Shown: positions 36,005-45,548, numbered from the stretch's first letter. The stretch is 64,000 bases of DNA from Rhizobiales bacterium 2SD (GCA_005502805.1 SCMY01000002.1:124001-188000); one strand, 5' to 3'. A program made the numbers and translations. Notes: generated by a model not told the origin, from the letters alone.

Positions 36005-36071
36005 AAATTCAGCAGTAAAGTGATTACTTTAGCCTCGTTTCGATAGCAGTAATCATCATGTATTGAACGCC

Positions 36072-36096
36072 GGAACGATTCATCCTCGCCGGCGTT
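36072..36096 (+). promoter_or_regulatory. Candidate EcfG (general stress sigma) promoter
   Basis: GGAAC (36072-36076), 16-nt spacer, CGTT (36093-36096): an exact match to the EcfG consensus. It points to the glycine-zipper lipoprotein at 36221, giving a leader of about 118 nt. Motif seen; sigma factor use inferred. Confidence 0.6.
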
Positions 36097-36220
36097 GACG
36101 CAGTCATGGCATCGAGCCAAATCATCGCCGCAATGCCACCGCAATTGCCGGTCGCAATGCAAGAAAGTCGGCTCCTGCCGAAGCGATGCCGCTAGGTACG
36201 ACCCGAGAAGGGGGATCGAG

Positions 36221-36523
36221 ATGAAGACATTGATCGCAATCGCGGCTGTCGGGCTGGCGCTCGGCGCCTGCACGCCACATGAGGAACGCGTCGGCGGCGG
36301 TGCCGTGCTCGGAGCCGCGACAGGCGCCGTGATCGGCGGACTCGCGACCGGCCGCGCAGGCGGTGCGCTCGCCGGAGCCGCGATCGGCGGCGTGGGTGGC
36401 GCCATCGTCGGCTCGGCCACCTCGCCCTATCGCCGTGGCGGCTACTATTACGACGACGGCTACTATGGCGGCTGCCCCTACGGCTACTACCGCGACTATT
36501 ACGGCCGGCTCTATTGCCGCTGA
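36221..36523 (+). CDS. Glycine-zipper lipoprotein with Tyr-rich tail
   Basis: Small envelope lipoprotein, 100 residues from ATG 36221 behind AGAAGGGGGA. A signal peptide ends in lipobox LGAC (cysteine about residue 17). Residues 26-66 are glycine-zipper repeats (GAVLGAATGAVIGGLATG, GALAGAAIGGVGGAIVG), which can pack in membranes. The C-terminus is Tyr/Gly-rich with two cysteines. Exact role unknown; similar proteins are often stress-induced, and an EcfG-type promoter lies upstream. Confidence 0.88.
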   Translation: MKTLIAIAAVGLALGACTPHEERVGGGAVLGAATGAVIGGLATGRAGGALAGAAIGGVGGAIVGSATSPYRRGGYYYDDGYYGGCPYGYYRDYYGRLYCR

Positions 36524-36578
36524 GCCGCTCGCATTCTACGCAAGAGCCGCGGCCGATCCGGCCGTTGCTGGATGAACG

Positions 36579-37325
36579 ATGACATCATCTTTCTGGGGGG
36601 CTCTGGGCGGCGGCGGCCTTGGCTTTGCGCTGGGAGGACCGCTTGGCGCACTCGTCGGCGCGCTGGCCGGGCATGTCCTGATCGATCGCGAAGGCTCGCT
36701 CTTCGGCCCTGCCCCCAAGCAGTTGATCTTCACCACCGGCCTGGTCGCGCTCGCCGCCAAGATGGCGCGTGCCGACGGGGTGGTGACCCGCGATGAGATC
36801 GCAGCCTTCGAGCGTATCGTCGAAGTGCCGGAAGAGCAGAAGGCCCAGGTCGAGCGCCTGTTCGACCTCGCCAAGCAGACCAGCGCCGGCTTCCAAGCCT
36901 ATGCCCTGCAGATCGCCGAGGCCTTCCGCGACGAGCCGGCCCTGCTGGAGGACGTGCTCGACGGCCTCTTCCTGATCGCCGCCGCCGACGGCGCGATCCA
37001 TGAGCGCGAGCACGCCTATCTGCGCGATGTCGCGACGATCTTCGCCATCGACGATGCCGGGTTCGCCCGCATCGAGGCGCGCCACCTGCGTCGGCGCGAC
37101 GATCCCTATCTCGTCCTCGGCGCCAACCGCGACATGAGCGATGGCGAGTTGAAGCAGCTCCACCGCCGCCTCGTCCTGGAGAACCATCCCGATCGCGAGA
37201 TCGCCCGCGGCCTGCCGCAGGAAGCGGTCTGCATCGCGACCCGCCGCCTCGCCGCCATCAACGCCGCTTGGGACGCGATCGAGAAGGAACGCGGCATCGG
37301 CTGCAGAGAACCGGAGCCGGCGTGA
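36579..37325 (+). CDS. djlA: DjlA-like co-chaperone (TerB + J domain)
   Basis: Membrane-linked DnaJ-type co-chaperone, 248 residues. The N-terminal Gly-rich hydrophobic segment (GALGGGGLGFALGGPLGALV) is followed by a TerB-like helical domain (AAKMARADGVVTRDEIAAFE and IAAADGAIHEREHAYL) and a C-terminal J domain with the HPD motif in LENHPDREI. It would stimulate DnaK at the inner membrane. Its stop overlaps the GTG start of the next gene in GTGA. Confidence 0.92.
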   Translation: MTSSFWGALGGGGLGFALGGPLGALVGALAGHVLIDREGSLFGPAPKQLIFTTGLVALAAKMARADGVVTRDEIAAFERIVEVPEEQKAQVERLFDLAKQTSAGFQAYALQIAEAFRDEPALLEDVLDGLFLIAAADGAIHEREHAYLRDVATIFAIDDAGFARIEARHLRRRDDPYLVLGANRDMSDGELKQLHRRLVLENHPDREIARGLPQEAVCIATRRLAAINAAWDAIEKERGIGCREPEPA

Positions 37326-38110
37326 GCCTCACCCTCGCACCCGACAGCCGCTTCGCCGCCAAGGTCTTCCCCTCGCCCAACCATGGCGAGCGCAAGTTCC
37401 GCGATGGCTCGACCGGACGCCGCCCCGACACGCTGATCCTGCACTATACCGGCATGCCCGACGCGGGCGAAGCGCTGCAGTGGCTGTGCAATCCGGCCTC
37501 GCAGGTCTCTTCGCACTATTTCGTCTTCGAGAACGGCCACACCCTCCAGCTCGTGCCGGAGGAACGCCGCGCCTGGCATGCCGGCGCCTCGCACTGGGCC
37601 GGCGAGACCGACCTCAACTCGGCCTCGATCGGCATCGAGATCGCCAATGCCGGCCACCCCGGCGGCCTGCCCGATTTTCCCGAAGCGCAGATCGCCGCGA
37701 CGCTGAACCTCTGCCGCGACATCTGCGAGCGCTGGAAGATTCCGCCCGAACGCGTGCTCGCCCATTCCGACATCGCGCCGGGCCGCAAGATCGATCCGGG
37801 CGAGACATTCCCCTGGCGTCGCTTCGCCGAGGCCGGCGTCGGCCTCTGGGTCGAACCCGCGCCGATCAAGGGCGGCCGCTTCTTCGCCCGCGGCGATGCC
37901 GGCCCGCCGGTCGAAGCGCTGCAGGCGATGTTCGCCATGCTCGGCTACGGCGTTACGGTCGACGGCAGCTATGATGAGCGCTTCGAGGCGGTGGTCGCCG
38001 CCTTCCAGCGTCATTGGCGGCCGGAGAAGGTCGACGGCGTCGCGGATGGATCGACCATCACCACGCTGCGCGACCTCTTGGCGCTGACGCAGGACGCACG
38101 GACCGCCTGA
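37322..38110 (+). CDS. N-acetylmuramoyl-L-alanine amidase, AmpD type, with peptidoglycan-binding domain
   Basis: Zinc amidase of the amidase_2 family, 262 residues from GTG 37322, chosen because it overlaps the djlA stop and matches the family start. Catalytic features are the zinc histidine in LILHYTGMP, YFVFENGHTLQLVPEE, the AWHAGAS segment, IGIEIANAG and the second-half VLAHSDIAPGRKIDPGETFPW (in part). A PG_binding_1 domain follows (EALQAMFAMLGYGVTVDG). There is no signal peptide, so a cytoplasmic wall-recycling role like AmpD is likely. Confidence 0.92.
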   Translation: MSLTLAPDSRFAAKVFPSPNHGERKFRDGSTGRRPDTLILHYTGMPDAGEALQWLCNPASQVSSHYFVFENGHTLQLVPEERRAWHAGASHWAGETDLNSASIGIEIANAGHPGGLPDFPEAQIAATLNLCRDICERWKIPPERVLAHSDIAPGRKIDPGETFPWRRFAEAGVGLWVEPAPIKGGRFFARGDAGPPVEALQAMFAMLGYGVTVDGSYDERFEAVVAAFQRHWRPEKVDGVADGSTITTLRDLLALTQDARTA

Positions 38111-38235
38111 ACAGCCTCTCCCTGCAAGCTTTCCGCAACATTGCAGCGAGTTAACTCGTCTGCATCGCCTGAATCTGGCATGATGCGCGGCATTGGAAGG
38201 CTGGTCCCTATCCCGGCCTCGGAGGGTGAACGGAC

Positions 38236-39906
38236 GTGCGTCTCTGGGCAATCGGTGCGGTGGTCGGCGCTGGCGCGCTGGCAGCCGGCTATTTCGCGCT
38301 GCGGCCGACCGGCGGCGCCGCCAACGACGCGCCCTACCGCACTGCCGCGATCGATCGCGGCCGGATCACCGCTTCCGTCCGCGCCACCGGCACGCTGACC
38401 CCGATGACCACCGTCGTGGTCGGCTCGCAGCTCTCCGGTCAGATCGTCGAGATCCTCGCCGACTATAATTCGCAGGTGAAGGCCGGCCAGGTCGTCGCCC
38501 GCCTCAACAGCGACCAGATCAAGACAAGGCGCGACGCCGCCGCCGCCGATCTGCAGCAGGCGAGAGCCGATCTCGTCGTCAAGCGCGCCCAGCTCGACCG
38601 GGCCAGGGTGGCGCGGACCAAGGCGAACTCGACCGTCAACGACCTCGAGGCCCAGCGCGACCGCACCCGCGCCCAGCTTGCCGACGCCAAGCGCACTTTC
38701 GACCGCCAGAACGAGTTGTTCACGCGCGGCGCCGGCGCGCAGCAAGGCCTCGACAGCGCCCGCACCCAGGTCGAGATCCAGACCGCGACGCTCGCGTCGA
38801 ACGAAGCCCAGATCGCCTCGCTCAAGGCCGAGATCGGCGGGCTCGACGCCGACATCGCCTTGGCGGAAGGCCAGGTCCAGTCCGGCGAGGCGCTGATCGC
38901 CCAGCGCGACGCCAAGTTGAAAGACATCCTGATCGATCTGGAGCGCACCGAGATCCGCTCTCCGGTCGACGGCGTCGTCGTCCAGCGCCAGGTCGATCTC
39001 GGCCAGACGGTCGCCGCCTCACTCTCGGCGCCGGTGCTGTTCCAGATCGCGCAGGACCTGCGCACCATCGACATCTACGCCAATATCGACGAGGCCGATG
39101 TCGGCCGGCTCAAGGTCGACCAGGACGTCTCGTTCAGCGTCAATGCCTATCCGAACCGGACCTTCCAGGGGAAGGTGCAGATGGTGCGCCTCGGCGCCCA
39201 GACCATCCAGAACGTCGTCACCTATACCGGCGTCGTCCGCGTCGCGAACCGTGACCTTGCTTTGCTGCCGGGCATGACCGCCAATCTGCAGATCGTCACC
39301 GACGACCGGCAGGACGTGCTGCGCGTGCCCAATGCGGCGCTGCGCTTCCGCCCGCTCGGTGGGCCGACCGCCCTGCCCACGCCTGCGCCGGCCGAGGCAG
39401 CGCAAGCGGGGCGCGGCGGAGGTGGCGGCCGAGCTGCCGGCGCGTTGCGCGAGCGCATCGAGGAGGAGGTCCAGCCGACGCCGGAGCAGAAGCAGGCGAT
39501 CGCCGCGATCATGTCCGAGCAGCGCGCGGCTGGCCGCCAGGCCATGGCCGGTCTCTCCGAGGAGGAACGCCGCGCCGCCTTCCGCGCTGCCCGCACCGAG
39601 CTGCGCATCAAGATCGCCGCCGTGCTCGATCCCGAGCGCCGCGCCAAGTTCGAGGCGCTGATGCAGGAAGGCCGGCCGGCAGCGCAAAACGAGACGACGC
39701 CCGGCCGCGTCTATGTGCTCGACGGCGAGGGCCAGCCAAAGGCGGTCGCGGTCCGGCTCGGCCCAAGCGACGGCGCCTTCACGCAGGTTCTGCCGGTCAC
39801 CGGCGTCGCCGAGGGCGTCGAGGTCGTGATTGGCGGTGGCCCGCGCAATGCCGAACCGGCGCCCGCCAGCCGCGGCCCCGCCCCGCGCGGCCCGCGCCTG
39901 TTCTGA
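38236..39906 (+). CDS. macA: MacA-type periplasmic adaptor with an inserted helical domain
   Basis: Membrane-fusion subunit of a tripartite ABC efflux system, 556 residues from GTG 38236. An N-terminal membrane anchor (LWAIGAVVGAGALAAGYFAL), the lipoyl half RITASVRATGTLTPMTTVVVG (in part), a long alpha-hairpin coiled coil (about 100-220), then RSPVDGVVVQRQVDLGQTV and beta-barrel segments match MacA. Between about residues 390 and 488 an extra region starts with Gly-rich RGGGGGRAAG and continues as charged helices (PTPEQKQAIAAIMSEQR, LSEEERRAAFRAAR, LDPERRAKFEALMQEG). It resembles Spy/CpxP-like LTxxQ repeats, and makes the protein well over 100 residues longer than classical MacA. The macB genes follow 10 bp downstream. 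Confidence 0.88.
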   Translation: MRLWAIGAVVGAGALAAGYFALRPTGGAANDAPYRTAAIDRGRITASVRATGTLTPMTTVVVGSQLSGQIVEILADYNSQVKAGQVVARLNSDQIKTRRDAAAADLQQARADLVVKRAQLDRARVARTKANSTVNDLEAQRDRTRAQLADAKRTFDRQNELFTRGAGAQQGLDSARTQVEIQTATLASNEAQIASLKAEIGGLDADIALAEGQVQSGEALIAQRDAKLKDILIDLERTEIRSPVDGVVVQRQVDLGQTVAASLSAPVLFQIAQDLRTIDIYANIDEADVGRLKVDQDVSFSVNAYPNRTFQGKVQMVRLGAQTIQNVVTYTGVVRVANRDLALLPGMTANLQIVTDDRQDVLRVPNAALRFRPLGGPTALPTPAPAEAAQAGRGGGGGRAAGALRERIEEEVQPTPEQKQAIAAIMSEQRAAGRQAMAGLSEEERRAAFRAARTELRIKIAAVLDPERRAKFEALMQEGRPAAQNETTPGRVYVLDGEGQPKAVAVRLGPSDGAFTQVLPVTGVAEGVEVVIGGGPRNAEPAPASRGPAPRGPRLF

Positions 39907-39916
39907 GGCTGCCGCC

Positions 39917-40666
39917 ATGCCCCTGATCGAGGTACGCGATCTCTCCCGGGTCTACGATCTCGACTCCGGCCGCGTCACCGCGCTCGGCGGCGTCTCGCTC
40001 GACATCGAGGCCGGCGAGCTCGTCGCGGTGATGGGCCCGTCCGGCTCGGGCAAGTCGACCTTCATGAACCTGGTCGGCTGCCTCGACCGGCCGACCGGCG
40101 GCCATTACCGGCTCGACGGCGCCGCGGTCGAGACGCTCTCCGGCGACGGGCTCGCCGAGCTTCGCAACCGCAAGCTCGGCTTCGTCTTCCAGCAGTTCAA
40201 CCTGCTGCCGCGGGTCGATGCCTGCGCCAATGTCGAATTGCCGATGGTCTATGCCGGGCTCGACGGCAAGACGCGGCGCGAGCGGGCGCTCAATGCCCTC
40301 GCCCGCGTCGGTCTCGCCGAGCGCGCTCATCACCGGCCGATGCAGCTCTCCGGCGGCCAGCAGCAGCGCGTCGCCATCGCCCGCGCTCTGGTCAACCAGC
40401 CGCGCCTGCTCCTCGCCGACGAGCCGACCGGCGCGCTCGACAGTCGCACTGCGCTCGAGATCCTCGCACTGTTCCAGGACCTCAACCGAGAGGGCGTCAC
40501 CGTCGTGCTGGTGACGCATGACGCTGAGGTCGCCCGCCATGCCCGCCGGGTCGTGCGCTTCCGCGACGGCCATGTCATCGCCGATATCAGACAGGAGCCG
40601 GCCGACGCCCGCGCCGCCCTCGCCGTGCATGACAGCGCCGCCCCCATGCCGGAGGCCGCCGAATGA
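39917..40666 (+). CDS. MacB-type ABC transporter ATPase
   Basis: ATP-binding subunit, 249 residues from ATG 39917. Walker [11 protein letters not shown]-loop [10 protein letters not shown], signature [15 protein letters not shown], Walker [13 protein letters not shown] and the H-loop VLVTHD are complete. In this operon the ATPase and permease are separate genes, whereas E. coli MacB is a fusion. The stop overlaps the permease ATG by 4 bp. Confidence 0.94.
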   Translation: MPLIEVRDLSRVYDLDSGRVTALGGVSLDIEAGELVAVMGPSGSGKSTFMNLVGCLDRPTGGHYRLDGAAVETLSGDGLAELRNRKLGFVFQQFNLLPRVDACANVELPMVYAGLDGKTRRERALNALARVGLAERAHHRPMQLSGGQQQRVAIARALVNQPRLLLADEPTGALDSRTALEILALFQDLNREGVTVVLVTHDAEVARHARRVVRFRDGHVIADIRQEPADARAALAVHDSAAPMPEAAE

Positions 40667-41895
40667 GCCTCATCGAAGCGATCCGCTCGGCCCTCTCCGC
40701 CATCGGCGCCAATGCTCTGCGCTCGGCGCTGACCATGCTCGGCATCATCATCGGCGTCGCTGCCGTGATCGCCATGGTCGCGATCGGCTCGGGCGCCCGC
40801 GAACGCGTCGACAGCCAGATCAAGTCGCTCGGCGCCAATCTCGCCATCATCCAGGCCGGCAACGTCACGCAAGGCGGCGTCCGCCTGGGTGCCGGCGCCT
40901 CATCGACCCTGACCGACGAGGATGCCAGGGCCGTCGCCGCCGAGGTCGAGGACGTCGTCGCCTCCGCCTCGGTGATCACCACGCGAGCCCAGGCCGTCTA
41001 TGCCGGCACAAACTGGTCGACGACGATCACCGCGACCGATCTCGATTTCTTCGCCGCCCGCGAATGGGGCCTCGCCGAGGGCCGCCTGTTCGAGCCCGAG
41101 GAGCTGCGCCGCGGCGAGATCGTCGCCATCATCGGCCAGACCGTGGCGAAGAACCTGTTCGGCGACAGCGATCCGCTCGGCCAGATGTTCCGCATCCGCA
41201 ACGTGCCGTTCAAGGTCATCGGCGTGATGGCCGGCAAGGGCCAGTCCGCGCTCGGCCAGGACCAGGACGACGTCATCTTCGTGCCGCTCGACACCGGCCG
41301 CCGCCGCATCGTCGGGCGCAACTATGCCCGCGACCGCTCGGTCCAGACCATCATGGTCAAGTTCGCCAGCGAGGCGGCGATCAATCCCGGCATCGAGCAG
41401 ACCCGGGCGCTGCTGCGCCAGCGCCATCGCCTGATGGAAGATCAGGAAGACGACTTCATCGTCCGCAACCTGACCGAGATCGCCAACACCGCGACCGCCG
41501 CCGCCAGCACCCTCTCCTGGCTGCTCGCTGCCGTCGCCGGCGTCTCGCTGCTGGTCGGCGGCATCGGCATCATGAACATCATGCTGGTCTCGGTGACCGA
41601 GCGCACCCGCGAGATCGGCCTGAGACTCGCTGTCGGCGCTCGCCAGCGCGACGTGCTCTCGCAGTTCCTGATCGAGGCGACGACGCTGGCGACCATCGGC
41701 GGCGCCGTCGGCATCGCGCTCGGCATCGGCGCCGCGACCGCGATCGCGCGCTTCGCCGGCTGGCCCTTCGTGATCTCGCCGCAGACCATCCTGATCGCCG
41801 TCGGCGTCTCCGGCCTGATCGGCGTCTTCTTCGGCTTCTATCCAGCGCGGCAGGCGGCGCGGCTCGACCCGATCGAGGCGCTCAGGCGGGAGTGA
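40663..41895 (+). CDS. MacB-type ABC transporter permease (FtsX-like)
   Basis: Four-helix permease of the MacB/LolC family, 410 residues. First helix [21 protein letters not shown] (in part); a large periplasmic domain of about 200 residues with [24 protein letters not shown]; three C-terminal helices, the second pair around [20 protein letters not shown] (in part) and the coupling motif [12 protein letters not shown]. It ends with the family tail [17 protein letters not shown]. Likely exports a drug, peptide or lipid-like substrate with MacA and an outer-membrane channel. Confidence 0.94.
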   Translation: MSLIEAIRSALSAIGANALRSALTMLGIIIGVAAVIAMVAIGSGARERVDSQIKSLGANLAIIQAGNVTQGGVRLGAGASSTLTDEDARAVAAEVEDVVASASVITTRAQAVYAGTNWSTTITATDLDFFAAREWGLAEGRLFEPEELRRGEIVAIIGQTVAKNLFGDSDPLGQMFRIRNVPFKVIGVMAGKGQSALGQDQDDVIFVPLDTGRRRIVGRNYARDRSVQTIMVKFASEAAINPGIEQTRALLRQRHRLMEDQEDDFIVRNLTEIANTATAAASTLSWLLAAVAGVSLLVGGIGIMNIMLVSVTERTREIGLRLAVGARQRDVLSQFLIEATTLATIGGAVGIALGIGAATAIARFAGWPFVISPQTILIAVGVSGLIGVFFGFYPARQAARLDPIEALRRE

Positions 41896-41974
41896 AGCGG
41901 CAATCTTCGTTAACTCTTCAGCCCTAGCGTGGTCGGACTCTCCCGATCACCCGGTGGGGGCATAGGGCCAGACC

Positions 41975-42931
41975 ATGCCGCTTTCCGACGCCGAAGCCAG
42001 ACGCCTCTATGATCAGGCCGCGCTGATGGCCTGCATCGGCGCCTGGGAATGCCGGCTCGCCGATACGCAATTGAGCTGGACCGACGGCATCTACGACCTG
42101 TTCGGCCTGACGCGTGGCTCAGCCATCCCCCGCCGCTCGATCGTCGATCTCTACCAGGACGAGTCCCGCGCCGAGATGGAGCGCCTGCGCGGCCGACTGA
42201 TCGCCAGCGGCCAGGGCTTCGTCATGGATGCCCACATCCGCACCGCAGGCGGCATCGAGCGCTGGATGCGCCTCTCCGCCGCCGTCACGCACGAGCATGG
42301 CCGGCCAGTCCGCATCCACGGCGCCAAGCAGGACATCACCGGCGAGAAGGACATGTGGATGGGGCTGCGCCGCCTCGCCTACAGTGACCCTCTCACTGGC
42401 CTCGCCAATCGCCGCGCCTTCGAGATGCAGCTATCGGATCTGCGCCGCCACACGGGCGATGCCTGCGCGCTTGGCGTCCTCGCCATCGTCGACCTCGATA
42501 ATCTCAAGCCGATCAACGACCGCTTCGGCCATGCCGCCGGTGATGAATGCCTGCGCCAGCTCGCCATGCGGCTGGAGACCTCGCTCAGCGACGCCGCGAT
42601 CATCGCCCGTATCGGCGGCGACGAGTTCGGCCTGCTGCTCTGCTCGGCCGCCGGCCGCCCCTATCTGCTGCACCGGCTCGACCAGGCCCAGAAGGCGCTC
42701 GCCCGCCCGGTCGCCTGGCGCGGCACCAGCATTGCGGTCAGCGCCTCGATCGGCGCCACGATCCTCAGGCCCGGCCTGCTGCACGATCCGGAACGGCGCT
42801 TCGCCGAGGCGGATTCAGCGCTCTATGTCGCCAAGGCCGGAGGCCGCAACTGCCTGCGCCTGTTCGGCGATCCCGTGCCCGCGGAGAGCGAGCCGGAGCT
42901 GGTCCGCACCGGAACCTTGCGCGCGAGCTAG
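41975..42931 (+). CDS. Diguanylate cyclase with N-terminal PAS domain
   Basis: Makes the second messenger cyclic di-GMP; 318 residues. A PAS-like domain fills about residues 10-130 (ACIGAWECRLADTQLSWTDG, then IRTAGGIERWMRLSAAVT and a closing GAKQDITGEKD). The GGDEF domain starts at LAYSDPLTGLANRRAF, holds the intact catalytic motif IGGDEFGLL (about residue 214), and ends FAEADSALYVAKAGGRN. No RxxD inhibitory site is seen before GGDEF. No membrane segment or signal peptide is seen, so it is cytoplasmic. A 262-bp gap to 43193 shows nothing I recognise. Confidence 0.92.
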   Translation: MPLSDAEARRLYDQAALMACIGAWECRLADTQLSWTDGIYDLFGLTRGSAIPRRSIVDLYQDESRAEMERLRGRLIASGQGFVMDAHIRTAGGIERWMRLSAAVTHEHGRPVRIHGAKQDITGEKDMWMGLRRLAYSDPLTGLANRRAFEMQLSDLRRHTGDACALGVLAIVDLDNLKPINDRFGHAAGDECLRQLAMRLETSLSDAAIIARIGGDEFGLLLCSAAGRPYLLHRLDQAQKALARPVAWRGTSIAVSASIGATILRPGLLHDPERRFAEADSALYVAKAGGRNCLRLFGDPVPAESEPELVRTGTLRAS

Positions 42932-43193
42932 GCCGCAACCCAAAGGCCGGAGCGTCAACTGTCGACCCGAACCAGGCGTGAGGCAAGCACCGCAACCCGC
43001 GGTCGAGCGGGGACGCATGTCCGAATTGCAGCGCGACGAGTACTCGTCGCGCTGGCAAATTTCAGGTCCGTCGCTTGGCCAGGATCAGAGCGTGATCCCG
43101 CCGGCAACTGACAGGCGGCCGCGCTCAACGTGTCCTGACAAGCCCTAAGGCGCAATGAAACTTGCGATATTGCGCCCCTTCGACTCGTATTCG

Positions 43194-44378
43194 TCAGAAA
43201 ATCGAACTCGTCGGCAGGCCTAGCGCTATTGCACCGGCATAGCGTGCCTGAGGGCTGGCCTGAAGCGGGTGGAAACGTGCGCCCTGGATGTCGCGGAAGC
43301 GCCGCTCCAATCCCGTCGCCCGGTAGAATGACGCGCCGCCCGCCAACTCCATCGCCAGATCGACAGCCGCAATCGCGTGGCGGGCGATCAGAGTGCGCCC
43401 GATCATGACCTCGTTGACCGTCTCGGCGCATGGCACGTTGCGCGCCACGGTATCCAGCATCCAACGGTGTGCGAGCTGCGCGGCCCGCAATTCGGTATCC
43501 ATGCGTCCGGCAAGCGATGGGTCGGATGCCTGTTTCTTACTCGCGATCTCAATGGCGATGTCGCGGGCGCTCTCGGCAACCCCAAGGTACACCGCATAGA
43601 TCAGCGGGAAGGCGATGGTCGCAATTGTCTCGAAAACCGGGTGCCACTCGCCGGCCTTGCGCGAAAACGCGACGTTCGCGGCGGGGATGAAGAGATTTTC
43701 GATCACGACGTCATTCGATGCGGTGCCGCGCATGCCAAGCGTGCGCCAGGTATCCTCGATGCGCACAGCCGACGACTTCATTGGCGCACCGAAGTGAATG
43801 ACGGACCGGTTTCCGTCTTCTCCTTCATAAATGGCTCCGGTCATCAGGACATCTCCGGCTTCGGCGCCGGAGGTGAACACCTTCCGCGCGGTGACCCGAT
43901 AACCGTCGCCGTCCCTCTCGGCCTTTCCCGATCCGCCGATCCAGTCCGAACCGCCAGACGACAGCAAGATGATCCTCTCCGCCGCGACCCGTTTCAGCAG
44001 GGATTCCACAGCCGCGACCTTCTGGTGCCGCCAGCGCCAAGCGGGAATGGCAACCTGATGGGTGTGCATGGAAAAGGCCAGCGCGGTGGAACCGCACGCC
44101 CTGGCGAGCACGCGCAGCATCTCGGCGAGTTCGGGGATCTCGGCGCCCCCGCCGCCCAGTTCTCGCGGGACGCCTGCCTCGACGAGGCCTGCCTCCTTCA
44201 ACAAGGAATAGTTCTCGCTGACGAAGCGGTCATTCTGGTCGATCTCGGCGGCACGCGCGGCGAGTTTCGGCGCGAGCTGATGCGCCTTTTCGACGATACT
44301 GGTGGGCGTATCGGCGCCCGCACTGAATGACGGAGCCGAGGCTCTCGGAGCAGTGACAGTCGACATGGTGTCCTCCAT
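43194..44378 (-). CDS. Acyl-CoA dehydrogenase-family flavoprotein (monooxygenase-like)
   Basis: Flavin enzyme of the acyl-CoA dehydrogenase fold, 394 residues from ATG 44378; ATG 44366 (MSTVTAPRAS) is an alternative. Motifs include GGGGAEIPELAEMLRVLA, SGGSDWIGGSGKAERDGDGY (in part), a RKVFTSGAEAGDVLMTGAIY flavin segment, and VRIEDTWRTLGMRGTASNDV (in part). It lacks an obvious catalytic glutamate, which suggests an FMNH2-dependent monooxygenase (DszC/SfnC-like) rather than a true dehydrogenase. It is divergent from an HxlR regulator with an inverted repeat between them. Substrate unknown. Confidence 0.83.
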   Translation of the reverse strand: MEDTMSTVTAPRASAPSFSAGADTPTSIVEKAHQLAPKLAARAAEIDQNDRFVSENYSLLKEAGLVEAGVPRELGGGGAEIPELAEMLRVLARACGSTALAFSMHTHQVAIPAWRWRHQKVAAVESLLKRVAAERIILLSSGGSDWIGGSGKAERDGDGYRVTARKVFTSGAEAGDVLMTGAIYEGEDGNRSVIHFGAPMKSSAVRIEDTWRTLGMRGTASNDVVIENLFIPAANVAFSRKAGEWHPVFETIATIAFPLIYAVYLGVAESARDIAIEIASKKQASDPSLAGRMDTELRAAQLAHRWMLDTVARNVPCAETVNEVMIGRTLIARHAIAAVDLAMELAGGASFYRATGLERRFRDIQGARFHPLQASPQARYAGAIALGLPTSSIF

Positions 44379-44419
44379 TCCTGCGAGACAGAAGGATCAC
44401 CGCTGAGGCTTTGAGCTTC

Positions 44420-44438
44420 CAGTTCAGCAACTGAACTG
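44420..44438. promoter_or_regulatory. Candidate HxlR operator
   Basis: A perfect 8-bp inverted repeat CAGTTCAG/CTGAACTG (44420-44427 and 44431-44438) with spacer CAA in the gap between the flavoprotein and HxlR genes. Location and symmetry suit a site bound by the adjacent regulator. Confidence 0.6.
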
Positions 44439-44499
44439 CCGACGTTTTTTGTGCGCGCCCGATCTGTTACCATTCGTAAAAAGAAAAACGGGGTTCGCC

Positions 44500-45192
44500 A
44501 TGAACGATCGCGGCGGCTATGGCCAGTTTTGCCCGGTATCGATGGCCTCGGAGATATTGTGCAGCCGATGGACGACGCTGGTGGTGCGAGAACTGCTCTG
44601 CGGCAGCACCCGGTTCAATGACCTGCGGCGCGGACTGCCGAAGATGTCGCCTGCCTTGCTGTCGAAACGGCTCAAGGAACTGCAGCAGGCCGGGGTCGTC
44701 ACCGTGTCGCGCAAGTCGAAAGGCTCGGTTGAATATCACCTTTCCGAAGCGGGGGAAGAGCTGCGATCGCTGATCATGGGTCTCGGCAACTGGGCGCAGC
44801 GCTGGATGGAATCGAGGCTTTCGCTCAGAAATCTCGACCCCTCGCTGTTGATGTGGGACATGCGCAGGAGCCTCAACGTCAAGCTGCTGCCGGCTCATCG
44901 CTGCACGATACAGTTCTTGTACCCCGAACTTCCAGGGTCGCAGAAGCGGTGGTGGCTGGTGGTGACCGATGGCACCGTCGACCTCTGCAATTTCGATCCC
45001 GGCCACCAGCTCGATCTGCTGGTCACCAGTTCCCTGCGCACGATGACGGCGATCTGGATGGGACTGACGACGATCAAGAAGGAATCGGACACCGGCCAGT
45101 TGAAGATCGACGGCGAGCAGACCCTGGCTTGCTCCATGCAACAATGGCTGGGGCTCAGCGCCTTTGCTTTCGAACCGCGTCGGGTGCAGTGA
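44500..45192 (+). CDS. HxlR-family regulator with C-terminal SCP2-like domain
   Basis: Winged-helix regulator, 230 residues from ATG 44500. The HTH reads YGQFCPVSMASEILCSRWTT (in part), RFNDLRRGLPKMSPALLSKRL (in part) and LQQAGVVTVSRKSKGSVEYHL. About 115 further residues (VKLLPAHRCTIQFLYPELPG ... WLGLSAFAFEPRRV) look like an SCP2/sterol-carrier-like ligand domain, found in long HxlR proteins. It could sense a hydrophobic ligand linked to the divergent flavoprotein. Confidence 0.88.
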   Translation: MNDRGGYGQFCPVSMASEILCSRWTTLVVRELLCGSTRFNDLRRGLPKMSPALLSKRLKELQQAGVVTVSRKSKGSVEYHLSEAGEELRSLIMGLGNWAQRWMESRLSLRNLDPSLLMWDMRRSLNVKLLPAHRCTIQFLYPELPGSQKRWWLVVTDGTVDLCNFDPGHQLDLLVTSSLRTMTAIWMGLTTIKKESDTGQLKIDGEQTLACSMQQWLGLSAFAFEPRRVQ

Positions 45193-45548
45193 CGGACGCA
45201 ACGATCATGCGCCAGGAGCGGACCCCGGCAAATCGTCGGAAAGCGGACATCGGAATAGCGGGCTTCTAACGGCAGTCTCGACCCGTTGCGGACATAGACA
45301 CCGGCCACCACCGCGGACCCTGCCGCAACTCCGCTGACGCGATGTAACCCAAACCGGCCAGGCCACCCCGCAACCTTCCGGTAACCTTCCTGAGGCAACT
45401 CTCCGCCGGCGGGGCGCTCGCTGACAGCCATTTGCTCGGACCAGCCGTGCAGCTTCCCGCGCTCGCTGAACAGCAGCGAACAATTCCGTTCAGGTGGCGT
45501 TGCAATTGCGGCAGCGATAATCGCCTCGGCTAAACCAGGAGACACTCC
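45193..45548. other. Gap with nothing recognised
   Basis: This 356-bp gap between the HxlR gene and the Gly/Tyr-rich gene contains only short, unconvincing open frames on both strands. I found no operator symmetry and no promoter match. A purine-rich ribosome binding site (AGGAGA) precedes the next gene. Confidence 0.5.
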
